A stretch of DNA of 64,000 nucleotides from Strongylocentrotus purpuratus. Its lineage: Eukaryota; Echinodermata; Echinoidea; Camarodonta; Strongylocentrotidae. Position numbers and translations under genes: made by a program. Of this stretch, positions 22,961 to 35,784 are shown piece after piece; the first letter of the stretch is position 1, and each line of letters begins with the position of its first letter. The stretch lies in the NCBI RefSeq assembly GCF_000002235.5, contig NW_022145599.1, positions 22,962,879-23,026,878 of the forward strand, in the 5' to 3' direction. The notes below the pieces were generated by a model, which saw nothing but the letters and a program-made list of their open reading frames with translations, was not told the DNA's origin and did not search any database.

Positions 22961-23929
22961 CAGCAATGTTATCAAATACAAACATCTAGTCAGGTTTAAT
23001 GGTAGCAGCTTAAACGAACGTCAATTTAGCTGAAGAGAACAAGGTACCACCAGCATGACAGGAGAAAAGAACAATCGCATGAAAACATGGACAGGTTCAC
23101 ATAATCATAAAACAAAGCTCGAAGCAAGGGCATATCCACGATCAACACCAGAATGTATTTTGTCTTCTCCACCATTAATACTTTGACAAGATTTGATGGA
23201 TGTAAATGTTGTTTAAGATAACCTGGTTGGCGCCTCTTGGTGTGACAGAGGTGAGGACCTCGTTAGATAGCGAGGACCAAGGCGGAGAGCGCTATGATTG
23301 TCAGTGATGATAAGATGATGAATTCTCCTGTCGTAAAAAGTAAACGGATGTCACTTCCAAGTTCCTCCAAAGATTTATGACTTTAAGATTAAATGTAACA
23401 GATAACAATCTAAACAAAGGGCATTAGAAAATTACTTTTCTCGTTATCAGGTCATTATTAATTTGAAGGGAAGGGGTGAGGAAACAAGAGAAATCCCTCC
23501 CATTCAGATTCAGTATTGGTTTCCTAGGAATTCCGTCGGCAAATGTCAGCCTAATACTCATATTCAATTGGATATGCCCTCTTCCAAAGAAACTCGATAT
23601 TTTATTAATGCCGGCTGAAGACAAGGCGTCGATTGCATGATCCGTTCAATTCAATAAAAATAACAATGTCATGTCTTTATATATATGCCGTTCATTGGTG
23701 CTACATTGATGGGTAATCTTCATTAATTCTGGTCGATGCTTTTGGTCACTAAAAAAATCCCACATGAATAGTACAATGGAGAATTACAGAACACAAAATA
23801 TAATTATGTTAGATCTTTCTTGTTATCTCAACTTCATGTACAGAAGTATCGCGGTCTAGTGGATACGTCACTGGATTGCGGATCACATGGTTCGTTGTCC
23901 GAGTCCGCCGGGAACTATTACCCTAAAGA

Positions 23930-25069
23930 CAGACGTGGATCTAGGGGGTCGAGCGGGCCTTGCCCCCCCCCCCCCACCCCCGCAAAAAAAGAAAGAGAGT
24001 AAGAGAGAGAGAGAAGAAAAAGAAAGAAGAGGAAGAAGAAAAGAAAAGGGGAAAAAAGAAAGAGGTCGAAAGGGGAGGCTGCCTTGCCTCCAAGCTGTTA
24101 CCCCCCCCCCCCCATCAAAAAATAAGAGAGAAGGAAAGAAAGGGAAAGAAAAAAGGAAAAGAGGAGATAAAGGGAAGGAAAAAAGAGGAAAAAGAAAAGA
24201 AAAGAAGGGGGGATATCAGTTGCAATTTTCCCGCCGACAAGTTGTAGTTCGGGGGGGGGGGGCAAAAGGCCCTTGCCCTGAGCTACCGAGGCTCTGCCCC
24301 CTGAACCCAACCAATGGCCCTAAGGCGGGCCCCTGGATGCATATCTGACCGTAATCTACTACCTAAAACCTCTGAGCCCCTGGACCCCACGTCAATTCGT
24401 GACCTGTCAGTGTCACAAATAAGGTATCAAAATATGCTCATCTGACGGTAATTTAATGTATAAAACCCCTGGGCTTCTGGGGAATCCGCCCCCGGACCCC
24501 ACATCAATTTGTTTCCTGCCAGTGTCACACATACGGTATCAAAATATGCTAATCTGACCGTAATTAAATGCCCATCCCCCCTGAGGTTCCGGGGCTCCAC
24601 CCTCCGGACCCCACGCCAATTCGTGACATGCCAGTGTCATAAATAAGGTATAAAAATATGTTCATCTGACCGTAATTTATTGCCCCAAACCCCCGAGCTT
24701 ACGGGGGCTCTGCCCCCTGGACCCCACGCCAATTCGTGACCCTTCAGTGTCACAAATAAGGTATCAAAATATGCTCATCTGACGGTAATTTAATGTATAA
24801 AACCCCTGAGCTTCTGGGGGCTCCGCCCCCTGGACCCCACACGAATTTGTGTCCCGCCAGTGTCACAAATAAGGTATCTAAATATGCTCATCTGACCGAA
24901 ATGAAATGCCTATCCCTCTGAGCTTCTGGGGGCTCCACCCCTTGACCCCACGCCAATTTACGCAACGCTCTACCTGATCGCAAATGTCTACCCCCTCCCC
25001 CACCTACTTAGAGAAACGTTCAGCGGGGCCTGCATGTAAGAGTGGTGTGGTGCGGATTTTTTTGTCTAC

Positions 25070-25106
<37 letters not shown>

Positions 25107-25216
25107 ACATTTTTGCTCATTTCGCCACTGCCGGTGTCACCATTACGTACCAATATTTGGCTTGCATAATTTCAAATTTGGCCCCCCCCCCCTAAGAAAT
25201 CCTGGATCCGCGCCTG
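23930..25216. mobile_element. Non-autonomous hAT-like element, 1.29 kb
   Basis: The termini are CAGACGTGGATCTAGG on the left and, inverted, CAGGCGCGGATCCAGG on the right, flanked by an 8-bp direct repeat CCTAAAGA (23922-23929 and 25217-25224). CAG-starting inverted repeats and 8-bp duplications are the mark of the hAT superfamily. The interior has purine-rich tracts, C-runs (one of 34 at 25071-25104) and a 113-bp tandem array, but no transposase. The uninterrupted SINE copy elsewhere serves as the empty site. Confidence 0.7.
24350..24962. repeat. 113-bp tandem array in ABCABC order
   Basis: GGACCCCAC, or a close variant, recurs at 24382, 24494, 24606, 24719, 24832 and 24943, a period of 112-113 bp. 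Each unit also carries CAGTGTCA, AAGGTATCAAAATATGCTC and CATCTGACCGTAAT. Units three apart resemble each other most: the two B units share TTTAATGTATAAAACCCCTG and the two C units share AAATGCC(C/T)ATCCC. This gives a 338-bp higher-order repeat present twice. A partial unit precedes it from about 24270. Confidence 0.75.
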
Positions 25217-25754
25217 CCTAAAGACATTACTCTATATTTGCCACTGTAGCAAATGAGTACTTGGTAGGAGTTTATTCCTTTAATGTTTTGAGCACCTAAG
25301 GGCAGCAGGGATGGACAGGGTAATTGAGCATTTGTGGGATGGATATAGGGTGCAATGTAAATCTAGCTACAATATGAATGTAGTTATTGTTGTTATTCAT
25401 TTGAATTGGCACTGGTAGTCACGTGACGGATAGAAAACGATGAAACTTTTGCCGGGAAAGAACAATTACGATTATTGGCAGGAAATGGACAAAGTCTGGA
25501 ATGTTATGACAACTCTGTGAACATGATTGCGGTGGCGACGGCCAAGCATCATTCATGAAGTTCACGTCATAGTTGATTCCGATGTTCCGATGAGTATTAT
25601 TGAGTCTGTTCTAATTGGATCAAGGGGCAGGAAAATTAATTTACACCGGAGATGCGCAATCGCGACATCACTGGATTCAATCGACAGCCATAGCAATTGC
25701 GAGAAAGTGCATTATGGGAGCATTGATCCATGTTCAGGAGGGAGGGGCCGGGGT

Positions 25755-26202
25755 GCGCGTTTCCGTTTTACACCCTGCCCTAGGCTTTTCGGCAAGAAAT
25801 TACACGAAACATGCTGTATCCGAAGTCTAAGTTTGTTTATATCGACGTCAAGAATAGCGAAGCCAAAGCTTATGTACAATTTCAATTGGGGATGCGAGGG
25901 TCTTCTTGTTCAAGACGGTTTTCCCGATATATTATTGTTTTGTTATCGCTGGGCTAAATTTTGCGAGCTGATCACGCATCCTCACGCTCTTAGAGTATTG
26001 CGTATTAATGGATAAAAATAAATGATACGACTAGGAAGATCAACTAGTATAGAGAGTTAGCTAGCGCTACGTGACGTTTTCAGAGTTCTGGTGGTGTGCA
26101 GAGCGCCGAGGCAAGATGTGGACGACTAGACTCCGAATACCAGTCGGTTTGTAAAATTTTATTGGAGAAAAGCCTAGGGCAGGGTGTAAAACGGAAACGC
26201 GC
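25755..26202. repeat. Inverted repeat with a perfect 36-bp core
   Basis: 25755-25790 and 26167-26202 are exact reverse complements over 36 bp. Similarity of about 70% continues inward for roughly 45 bp more. The spacer is about 280 bp. A 25-bp G-rich minisatellite starts immediately outside the right arm. The left arm abuts GGAGGGGCCGGGG, the same sequence as a single minisatellite unit. Confidence 0.8.
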
Positions 26203-26332
26203 GGCCGGGGTGTGTGAGAGGGGGAGGGGCTGGGGTGTGGGAGAGGGGGAGGGGCTGGGGTGTGGGAGAGGGGGAGGGGCCGGGGTGTGGGAGAGGGGGA
26301 GGGGCCGGGTGTGGGAGAGGGGGAGGTGTTAG
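26203..26332. repeat. 25-bp G-rich minisatellite
   Basis: About five units of GGGGTGTGGGAGAGGGGGAG followed by GGGC(C/T), nearly identical. The plus strand has many G-runs and could form quadruplexes. Confidence 0.85.
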
Positions 26333-27616
26333 GACATTAGTCGGTGTTTATACGCTACTAAGGATGTACACGTGTGTAATGTTTTGAATGCGTGGTGTAT
26401 ATAGTTTATCCATATCATGATAATATTGTCTGCTAAGACTAAGAGCCAGAGTTACCTTAACTAAATAAAGACAACGCCCTTCTGGCTCTCAGCATAATGA
26501 TGTATGTGTGCGACTGCAAACCGTCCGACAAAGGTAGTAAACCTTTTGTCGGGTCTCTTGTTGGTCTGCTGTCGGTCTTGATGCTGTAACTGAGGTATCG
26601 GAGCATGGACTGTTTCAAGGCGTCAGAAAACGATATGAGATCTTATAAACTGGGTTTCAGAGCATGCCGAGATACAATCTCATATGATAAGGAGAGCGAA
26701 TTAAAATGTCATTTTGTTGTTCATGCGGTATAAGATACATAACATACATGTGTATGTGAAGGGACGCGCGGCGTGTGATGTTATACCATATGGACAAAGC
26801 AGTTGATTCGAATGGACCTCAACAGATCCATCAAATTTCAGCGTAGAGACAGACCATATTGACAGGGAATATAACTAGAATCGCGATAATAAGAACTATT
26901 TCAAATTTGACACAGTGTAAGGCTAATCTTATGCAAGTTGCACACGAGGCGCGCGTCACCTTTGACTGACGTAAGACTACGTCACTGAGTGAAGCGGTCT
27001 TTCAAGCGCATTCTGAGCCCATCTGAGGGTGGCATACTATAACAAATGAATCGCAAAATTAGCAATGCAGTGAATTACTGGTGTATAACATATAGGCTAG
27101 AGCCGTTAGACGCAGGGAATAACGCAATCGGAACAACGTTTTATGTGCAACGGGGGGGGGGGGGGGGGGGCAGAAGTGATGCCAATGGATAGAACGATCA
27201 GTTTCATGGGAGCTTTACGACGAATCCCACCATGGCATAATTATCGAACAGAAGGAGGGACAGGAACAAAACGACTACATTGAAATTGTGACAACTTTCT
27301 CTCCATTTGATTTATAGTCCTGCATCAATGCGCCAAACAATATATTCCCCGATGAGAAAGGATAAAGAGACGAACAATCATGGAAAAAAGTACACACAGC
27401 GTCCAGTCGATCCATGTCAAGGCTAGAGCCGGGTTCAATGGCATCATCAAGACGTGTTCAAATGAAAAGATAGTTAAGATTTATTATTTTACAGTGTCGT
27501 CATTATATGTAACTCTAAGATTTGGTTGGATGATAGTTTAAAGCATTCATCCATAATTATTACATGATCATAACTCGCTACAGTTGCGAAACCACGATTT
27601 TGTAAGTGGGAGTACC
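26333..27616. other. Gene-less stretch
   Basis: A GAGCCAGA/TCTGGCTC inverted pair lies near 26450-26500, a TGACGTAAG...TACGTCAC pair near 26966-26985, and a G-run at 27151-27170. No gene or repeat family is recognised. Confidence 0.4.
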
Positions 27617-27768
27617 CAGGGGCGGATCCAACCGTCGGTAGGGGAGGGGGCCAAAGAGGGGGCCTATCTCCTAAAAAAGGAAAAATTAATGTGTTTTTAC
27701 CTGTATTTTTTCCCAGGAGAGGGGGCCCGGGCCCGGGCCCCACGCCCCCCACCCTGGTTCCGCCACTG
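27617..27768. mobile_element. hAT-like MITE, 152 bp
   Basis: The termini CAGGGGCGGATCCA and, inverted, CAGTGGCGGAACCAGG flank a G/C-rich core with GGGCCCGGGCCCGGGCCC. The adjoining octamers GGAGTACC and GGAGCACC match at 7 of 8 positions, consistent with an old 8-bp target duplication. Confidence 0.65.
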
Positions 27769-28665
27769 GGAGCACCTATTTTCTGCAATTTGATGCCAGG
27801 CAACAAGAAACTCACCGGGAGCTTTTTAGTATTGTTTGACGATAAAAATGGGGGCCCTCCCATTTTTGCCGGGAAAGGGGGGATTCTTGTTTACTGAAGT
27901 AATGCTATTTTGGAAAGGGAATGTTATCCACCCCGCCCTCCCCACTAGAAGCTAACCACAAATCAAAATGCCATTTTACTCAGGGCTTTATTTTGTCAAA
28001 GATATAGGGCTAGGGTTAGGGTTGAGAATTGATTTTAGGATAGCTTCAAGAGTTGTGTTTAAGGTAAGGTGGAGTTTGATCAACAAGGTTGATCATTCGG
28101 TCAGTGGAGAAAATTAACACAGGTGAGATTGTCACCGGAGCTCGAGTCGAAGAACCTTATCAGTGACGTAGCTACAGGGGGCACATAAAATGTAGGGGGA
28201 CGGAAAAAGAAAGAAAGAGAAAAATATAGGGATTGAGAACATGAGGAGAAGACGCTGCGTCCCCTTCCTACACCCTCCCAAAATAACGACCTTGTTAATT
28301 CTCATCTCATCTACCGAGTAAGAACGGTGTGCCCCCAATCCCCCGCCCCCCAATACTTGTGCCCCTACATAAAATTATCTAGACTCATGCCAGGGCGCTA
28401 AGTTTTATGTGTGGCCGTATGAACTCGCCCACGCCGTGTCTCTCCCATCGCGTGCATGTACATTCTCGACGGAAATAATTCAGTAGCGACGATAATTGAA
28501 ATAGTTTGTGCATAAAATATACACGTAAATCATCCTGGCCCCACTCCAGAACGCAAATTCTCCCCCACCCTCTACTCTGTCTCTGTCCGTCTTTCTGTCT
28601 CTCTCCCTCTGTCTCTCTCTGTCCCTCTCTGTATGTCTGTCTGTCTGCCTGTCTCTCTCTCTCTC

Positions 28666-28717
<52 letters not shown>

Positions 28718-30971
28718 GCTAGGTCGTAACTTTTATAAGTCTGAAACAAATTCACAAGAAAAGAAAATTATTTTGTTTAAAAAAAAAGCGGTACCAGTAT
28801 AGTTTACACGTGTCTCAAAAATCTCTGATTATCAAACAAACAAAAATAAACAAACACAAAAACAAAAATGGATCTCTTTTCTTACATTGTCTGAAGTGTT
28901 CTTTGGGTGTCCAAAAGAAGTAGTTGTTTTTGGTCCTATTGCAACAACAAATCTAACCCTCAGGCTCTCATGTTTTTCAGAAACTTTAAAGTCTCTGACG
29001 GGTATTTTATTATTTCTTTAAACATGAATTCTAATCCATTTTGGATGTAAAATCAGGGCTCATCATAAAAAGTTAATCAGGATACTTCGTACTATTTTTC
29101 TTAAAACCCCTATCACGAACTGTCAAGCCCTCAAAAAGTTATCTCAACATTTATTTTAGCAGCAAATGAGTTTATGAAGGTATTTATTTCAGATGAAAAT
29201 ACTCTGTGATTTTCTCTTTAAGAGTGAAAATTGAAGCCCTCATTTTGTACACATCAAATGGGGTGCATAAAACACTGCTAGTTGCTTATTCAAGTTCAAA
29301 ACGAATAATGACTGTAATTTTGCTTATAATAAATGTTTGCCATTATAATTTTAGGAAAGTTTTCAATTATGATTTTTTACAACATTTTGGCCCTTTTACA
29401 AGTTTGGAGATCTTCACCGTAAGGGAAAGGCTGTAAATAAACGTCAAATTTATTGTACTTAGGCTGATTTTATTAGTCTAATTCAAAACCGATCATCATC
29501 AATCATCACCCACTCTCACTGTTAGTATTTCAGTTGTGTAAATGGTAATTGATTAGGCAACTAGATATTGGCGCTTTATATGTTCCTGGATTGGATAATT
29601 ACGATCTATAAGATAAAATCGTTATGATGATCTGAAAGCTATTCCCGCCCCTTTCTCGGAGAGCCCCATGCCCCCTCAAACTGTCCTACCTGCTTGCGTT
29701 TTAATCTATAATGGAGCCCCCTCCCCTATCCGATTTCTACATTTCCCATGTATTGCCATTGTAACCATGGTTACACACAAATGAGGACCAAGTAATCATC
29801 ATGAACACTGGGAAAGAAATTTTAGCCATCGCGTGTTGACTGAAAACGAGTTTCTACCCCGTCTGCACGACATATGGCAATAATTCAGTTACCAACAATA
29901 AATAGGAATGATGAATTGTGTATCCTCTCGTAAATTATGGTAGAAGCGACTACTTGAGTAGCAAGTTCGAAAAAAGGTGTTGATGATATATGCCCTTTGG
30001 TAATGATAGAATTTATGCGTGTATTTACGATAAATCATGAAACGCGAACGCCGACCGTGACTTCAAAATACTTTCCTGTAACCAAATCGGTGCTATATTT
30101 AAGCATTTAAAAAAAAACTTTTGTTTAAATTGTTACCGCGCGCATTATTTTTTATATTTTTTATGTGTTTTATTTGGGAGGGGGGGGGGGTGTTGTGTGG
30201 ACAGAATAGAACCAGAGAAGGTGGGATGGAAGCGAGAGAGAGAGAGGGAAAGAGAGAGAGAGAGAGAAGAGACAGACAGACAGAAGAGAGAGAGAGAGAG
30301 AGAGAGATAGATTACGATGGATAGAAGCCTAGGGATGGAAATAATACTTTCTCCAGTCACGGAGGGCCAGGTTTTTTTGTTCCCATGACCTCATTTTCAT
30401 CTTACCACGATGATCTCGGAACGGCGCAAAAATTCATTTTTTAAGGACAAGTTGACTAGGACTTCTCTATATCGATGAAGGTTTCTACAAATTAGCCCCT
30501 CCCAACCCCAAACCCATTTGTGTGTGGGGGGGGGGGGGGGGACACGGAAGACATGTCACTGTGACATTAGCAGATTTGACCAGGTGACGCACAAGGCTAT
30601 TGAAATTATCTAAGTTTGATTTTTCGAAAGTCTTTGCAATCGTGTTAACTGTATACAGATAATTCCAAAATCATTGTGAATCACTGCTCAATACCCGCTA
30701 AAGCTACAGAAAATGCAAATTTTGTAAAGAAATTAAAAATCGTGATTTTTGACATTCTTTCAAATGTTGAACAAAATAATGCCCTTGGCATCCACCCCTT
30801 TCTTATTCCTTAGTATTTTTTGCAAGGTTTTTTAGCATGGATGCCATGTATTGCCCTAAAATTCCATGGAATCTTTTCTAGAGCCATTTTTTAAATGTTT
30901 TTGACTGGTCAACTATTGTATGTGTGGAAACACCTCCGTCGAAAACTTCTATGTAACTGTCGAAAGTTCTT

Positions 30972-31007
<36 letters not shown>

Positions 31008-33620
31008 CGTGTCCACACAAAAACAAAAATTATCCCGAAACTCAATTAAAAAAAACGTCGTATAAAGAATCATCATATAGAGAAAACTCTCTCTCCCTCT
31101 TTAGAGAGAAGAGGTTAATGGTATATTGATGATGATTTTGTGATGAAGAAGGTAATATTGGTGATGGCGATGATATATCATGAAGACGATAGTCAACTGG
31201 GATCGATATGACGAAATAAAAATTATGTTCATGTTTTCTTTATGGGAGCTGACGCCTAGCTGTTGCTCCAATATCAGCTTTCTAATGTTTTACGTTTGCA
31301 TACGAGGGAAGTGAGCACACACACACAAAAAGAAATTTACACTATAGACAACATACCGAAATGACATATTCGGGCATCTTGTTTTCGAATATGAGCAATA
31401 TTGATTATACATGTAATCACTGAGTGATTATGAGGTGACAGACTGACAGTTGCCCCCATATTTGAGTTTTGAAAATCCTGAGGGGGCTACAGCTTCCTCC
31501 TACCTTATACGCCTACGGCTGTAAGACCAGCAGACACCAGTAGAGAAGATTATCAAGTGAGGTAAATGGGGGCTCCTAGGGGTATGGCACGAAAATTGAT
31601 ATTGAGAAGAAATGGAACCAGATTTGACGGATAATGATGACAAGTAAAGTCGCCCTATCTGTCGTTCTCGTGACCTATATACTCATTACGGGTCAAAGGA
31701 GAAACATAAATCGCTTACAACTTCAGCGAATCTCTGCAATTGTCGGACAGTGACAGTCTCCGTGGAAAACGGACACATTTTGAGTATTCATTGTACCTGC
31801 TGTGAAGTGGGCAATTTCTAACCAGAAATCAACAAATACGATAGAGGTATTTCGATGTGATATATTAATTTTATATTGGGAGTAGCAAATGTTTCTTCGA
31901 TAATAACGTTTACTGTCATTCTCATCACTTTCACCTTTTTGAAATCCATGCCTCAAGCCATCTTGGTAGCGAATCCAGTGCCCCGTCTTACAAGAGTTGA
32001 GATTGATACCAATATGTACATAAGAGATATAGGAGACTGCACATCTTTATAAGACTATTTGCGCGGGGAGAAGAAACAAATCCGATATTATCTGATAAGC
32101 AAAGCAAGGTGATGAATAGATGACGTATGGGTAGTTTCTGTTCTTTAGATTTGTAACATTTCTACATGAAAAAAAATTCTTGCATGCAGGGGATTTCATC
32201 ATTTTCACTCAACTGTTAAAAATCGTATGTGGTAAAGAGAGCCACAAATTTTGGTTTAGTTTCATGTTCTGTATTTAAACACTGTTGTAAATAGCTGTTA
32301 TTTTTATGATATGAACAAAGAAAGTCCCTCGAAATAATAGAAGAAAAAAATAAAGAGCCACAAACGCAGACGTTTCAGTATGAGAATGAAATGTACAGCA
32401 GGCATGGTGTATTTACATGTATTTCAGAGGGAATTAAATAACCGTTTCAACTTTCAGCGCCAAACCTGATTGTTGCTTTAACGGAAATACAAACTTTCGA
32501 TTGGGGTCGAGTTCGCGAGTAATCGTAACCAAAGACGAAAACAAAAAAGAAAGAAATGTCGCGAGAACAAACCGTTTTCCTTCTCCTCTTTTTTGAGGCT
32601 GTGTATCTTTCCCTGTTCTATCCTGTCCCGGAACGAAAATATTCGAATGTTACGGAGCGACTTTTACAATCAAAACATGCACACTGCCAAGAAAATAAGA
32701 GAATCGTTTTGATTAAAAATAGAAATGTCAGTTAAATGGATGAACTTTAACAACAGATTGATGAAAATCAGACTTGAAAAATAAAACAATCTCTGCCTTC
32801 CTATTTTTTTAATAATTTTTTTAAGAGATCCGGTACCTTTGTCTCAGATCCTTTAACAAAATCCTTAATTTAGCTCATGCTACATTCATAATTATAAACC
32901 TTTAGGTCATTCAGGAATCCCATGAATTTTACAAGCCGATCGCCTGTCCGATTATCAAGATATTTATGATTGAAAATCGAAATTTCATTTTGCGTTCTCC
33001 TAACGGTTTTCATAACACCACAGTCTATCGGGAAAAAAATGAGTATGGTAAAACCGTCACTCAAAGATTTTTACTTTTTTGAGGCACTACATGATCATTT
33101 TGAAGCGCAATTTTTTTTTTAGGGCTTCAATATTACACCATATCACAGACACTGATAACACGTAGGGCCATGCATCTCAGATTTAACATTGTTAAACGAT
33201 CCCTTTAATGCACTTCTTTAATTTCGATCCCGCCAGACGATCTTCCGATCGTCTGTATTTGTCTTTAAATCACCTCTCTCTCTCTCTCTCTCTCTGTCAT
33301 AGTCGAATCCCGTCAAGTTCAAATCAATGACGTCATATCTAAATTCACTATTTGCCTCTAAAGTTCATCAAACTTTCATCAATTGCGTTAGCCGGTTATA
33401 TATCTTAAACAGATATTTTGGAGTAGAAATTGAAAAGGAAATTAGAGAGTAAGAGAGAGAGAGAGAGAGCCCAAGGAGCCGCAAATTTAGTGAAGTAAAT
33501 TATTAGTTCAAGGTTTATTCTATGCCGAAAAGAAAATATATACGAGCCGCATGAGGCTCTAGGGGGTCCTCTCGAAACTATACGCCCTTCAAACCGGCTC
33601 GCAATTTACCCGTTCTCCGT
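27769..33620. other. Long gene-less stretch with simple repeats
   Basis: Contains (CT)n at 28652-28711 and 30977-31003, GA-rich tracts near 30230-30307, and G-runs near 30179 and 30525. No exon, gene or repeat copy shared with the rest of the window was recognised. A GACGTAGCTACAGGGGG-type end at about 28153 hints at another small transposon with unclear limits. Confidence 0.4.
28652..28711. repeat. (CT)n microsatellite
   Basis: CT-rich from about 28575, nearly pure over the last 60 bp. Confidence 0.9.
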
Positions 33621-33624
33621 ACAA

Positions 33625-33877
33625 CTCGGGGGCGGACCGTGGGGTGGTTGCCTCATCATTTTTTCTTTATGCCGTCACTGCCAAGCCATGCAGAGGCGGA
33701 GATGGAGGGAACATACAAAGCATGGCTGCCTCAGGGCATGTGAGTTAAAGTCTCACCTCCCTGGCTGCCTCCCCCTTCTAATTTTAGGCCAACTCCCATA
33801 AGCGACCACGTATAAATTTGGGGCGCCGAAGCTAACGCACTGAACCCCGTTTCGCCCAAATCCTAGATTCGCCACTG
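33625..33877. mobile_element. Possible degraded hAT-like element
   Basis: The right end AATCCTAGATTCGCCACTG resembles the inverted CAGTGGCGGATCCAGG end seen elsewhere. The left end TCGGGGGCGGACCG is a weak match. There is no readable target duplication. Confidence 0.3.
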
Positions 33878-35749
33878 ATTTTTCCCTCGATATTAGCAGG
33901 GCTACTTTCATCCCACGCTTGTATTCATTCAGTTTACGATTTAGGAACTGCCACATAAACTCGCAAGAGAAGGGGTATTCTATTTCTAAGAGAAAGCATA
34001 CACGGTTGGCAATGTGGACGGAAAATGATTAACATTTTGGCTAATGACCAAGTGCACGACCTTGAATTGTGAACATTATTTAAGTGAATTCTAATATAAT
34101 CAGATCATAATTTTCAAAGGTGCTGTGCAAATCACCGGCTAAGACGATTCTTAATTTTTGACCATCAATTAATTGAACTTCAGTGAATTGTAATAAATGA
34201 TAGAATAAGAATCGGGAAGAGACACTGAAAAAACTAGAAAGAAAGAGAGAAAATAGAAGAGAGAGAGAGAGAGAGGGGGGAGGGGGCTCGAAAATCGCAT
34301 TAAATGTAAACAAAACCAAGGGATAACGTTGTTCATGTAAAATTTTGATTATAATTGCATCGATAAAATTGTTCTAGAATCTAAAAATATACAATCTTTT
34401 ATACAAGATATTGCAACTTATACATGAAATGTAAAAATGGATAATAGCTTATCACGTCGTTACATTTCAGGCCTATAACATCAGATCGCCTGGAATGAAA
34501 CAAAAACAAAATATCATCGAAAATCTCATGACTGACACCAAAAAAGTCTGGCACTTCTGGTGTGCAGAATGACATCAATAATATGACGACAATTTAACTT
34601 AAATTGTATTTTAAATCTTTAGAATAAACAACTAAAGCAAAATATATAAACATCTATAACTTCTGACGCACACAATAATAGGGAAATACACCACTTTAAT
34701 ATATGTATGTGCAGCTTGCATACAAGCTCTTCCAAAGTGATACTTGTTTACATGGCACGGTTTATATATATCTAAACTGGTCTTCAAAGAGTTAATTTGT
34801 GATAAAACGATTAAAGAAAGAAAAGCTTTGTACTAAGAAATCTGGCAGATATAACACAACAAACAATTTTGCAATACAAATTCTATAGAAACAATAAAAC
34901 ACAAGAAAACAGATTTAGATCTAACAAATAAAAAAAACTCACTAAACGTTATATAAATATAAATTAGTTTCACAATTTGATGGGAGGAACTAACCTATTA
35001 TTATATAAATATTATTTGCATTATAAAAGTAGAAAGTGAAAGATTGCTTAACGATATAAAGCACGTGTATATCAGACACCAGAACGTATTTCAGTCAGTA
35101 TCACAAACGTCACTTTTCACATGATATTAACTCAGAGTCATCAAAATAACAATCAGGCAGTCATGTTCCTGAGGGCCACTGTTTAATTTTGTTTACAACT
35201 TTCAACGTATTTGAAATACAAACAAAAGTAGTACGGCTCTTGTTTAGGTTTAGACTCTGACAGTTAATATGGGAACTATCCTCACTGCCTGCCACCAGGC
35301 CGCCCCCCTCCCCCGAACGTAGGGGCGGGGGCTTACTATGGGATGAAATTCATAATACAGGGGCACTTTCTATCGTCTTTACAGTAGTATGAAAGACTTT
35401 ATTTTTGTAATTTTCTTTGTCTATTTATCTCTCGGACACAATTTTCCTTAAGTTTAGCTCTGGCATCAATATTGCACATTCCTTTGGAAACATAGAACAC
35501 ATTTCGATGAAGGGCTGGGAAAACCGCGCATCTATCAGGTGACGTGTATGACCTTTTGACCTGGAACTGGATGCACATGACCTTTCAATTGATACGACCT
35601 CTCCCATTATCACCTACTCTTGTTGCGTTCTGTTGAGACAAAACGACTGGGAACGTTCAAACACCGTGTTCACACTAGAGTCTTCTGAATAATTACAGTT
35701 TCATGATATCTCGGCCCTCTTCATAAAAATTAATATATAAAATTTAACG

Positions 35750-35784
<35 letters not shown>

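Larger units (their letters stand above)
23843..25345 (+). mobile_element. tRNA-derived SINE split by a hAT-like element
   Basis: The 5' part (23843-23929) is tRNA-like, with A-box-like CGGTCTAGTGG (23852-23862) and B-box-like GTCCGAGTCC (23897-23906). The body resumes at 25217 with TATATTTGCCACTGTAG, AAATGAGTACTTGG and AGGAGTTTATTCC, which match the intact SINE copy at 57226-57466. The interruption is the element at 23930-25216. The 3' limit is approximate. Confidence 0.65.

Noticed and set aside
25527-26015. 162-codon plus-strand frame
   Set aside because: Covers the left arm and spacer of an inverted repeat. No domain or compositional sign of a protein.
28153-28378. Possible transposon with GACGTAGCTACAGGGGG end
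   Set aside because: The opposite end does not form a clear inverted partner and no target duplication is readable.
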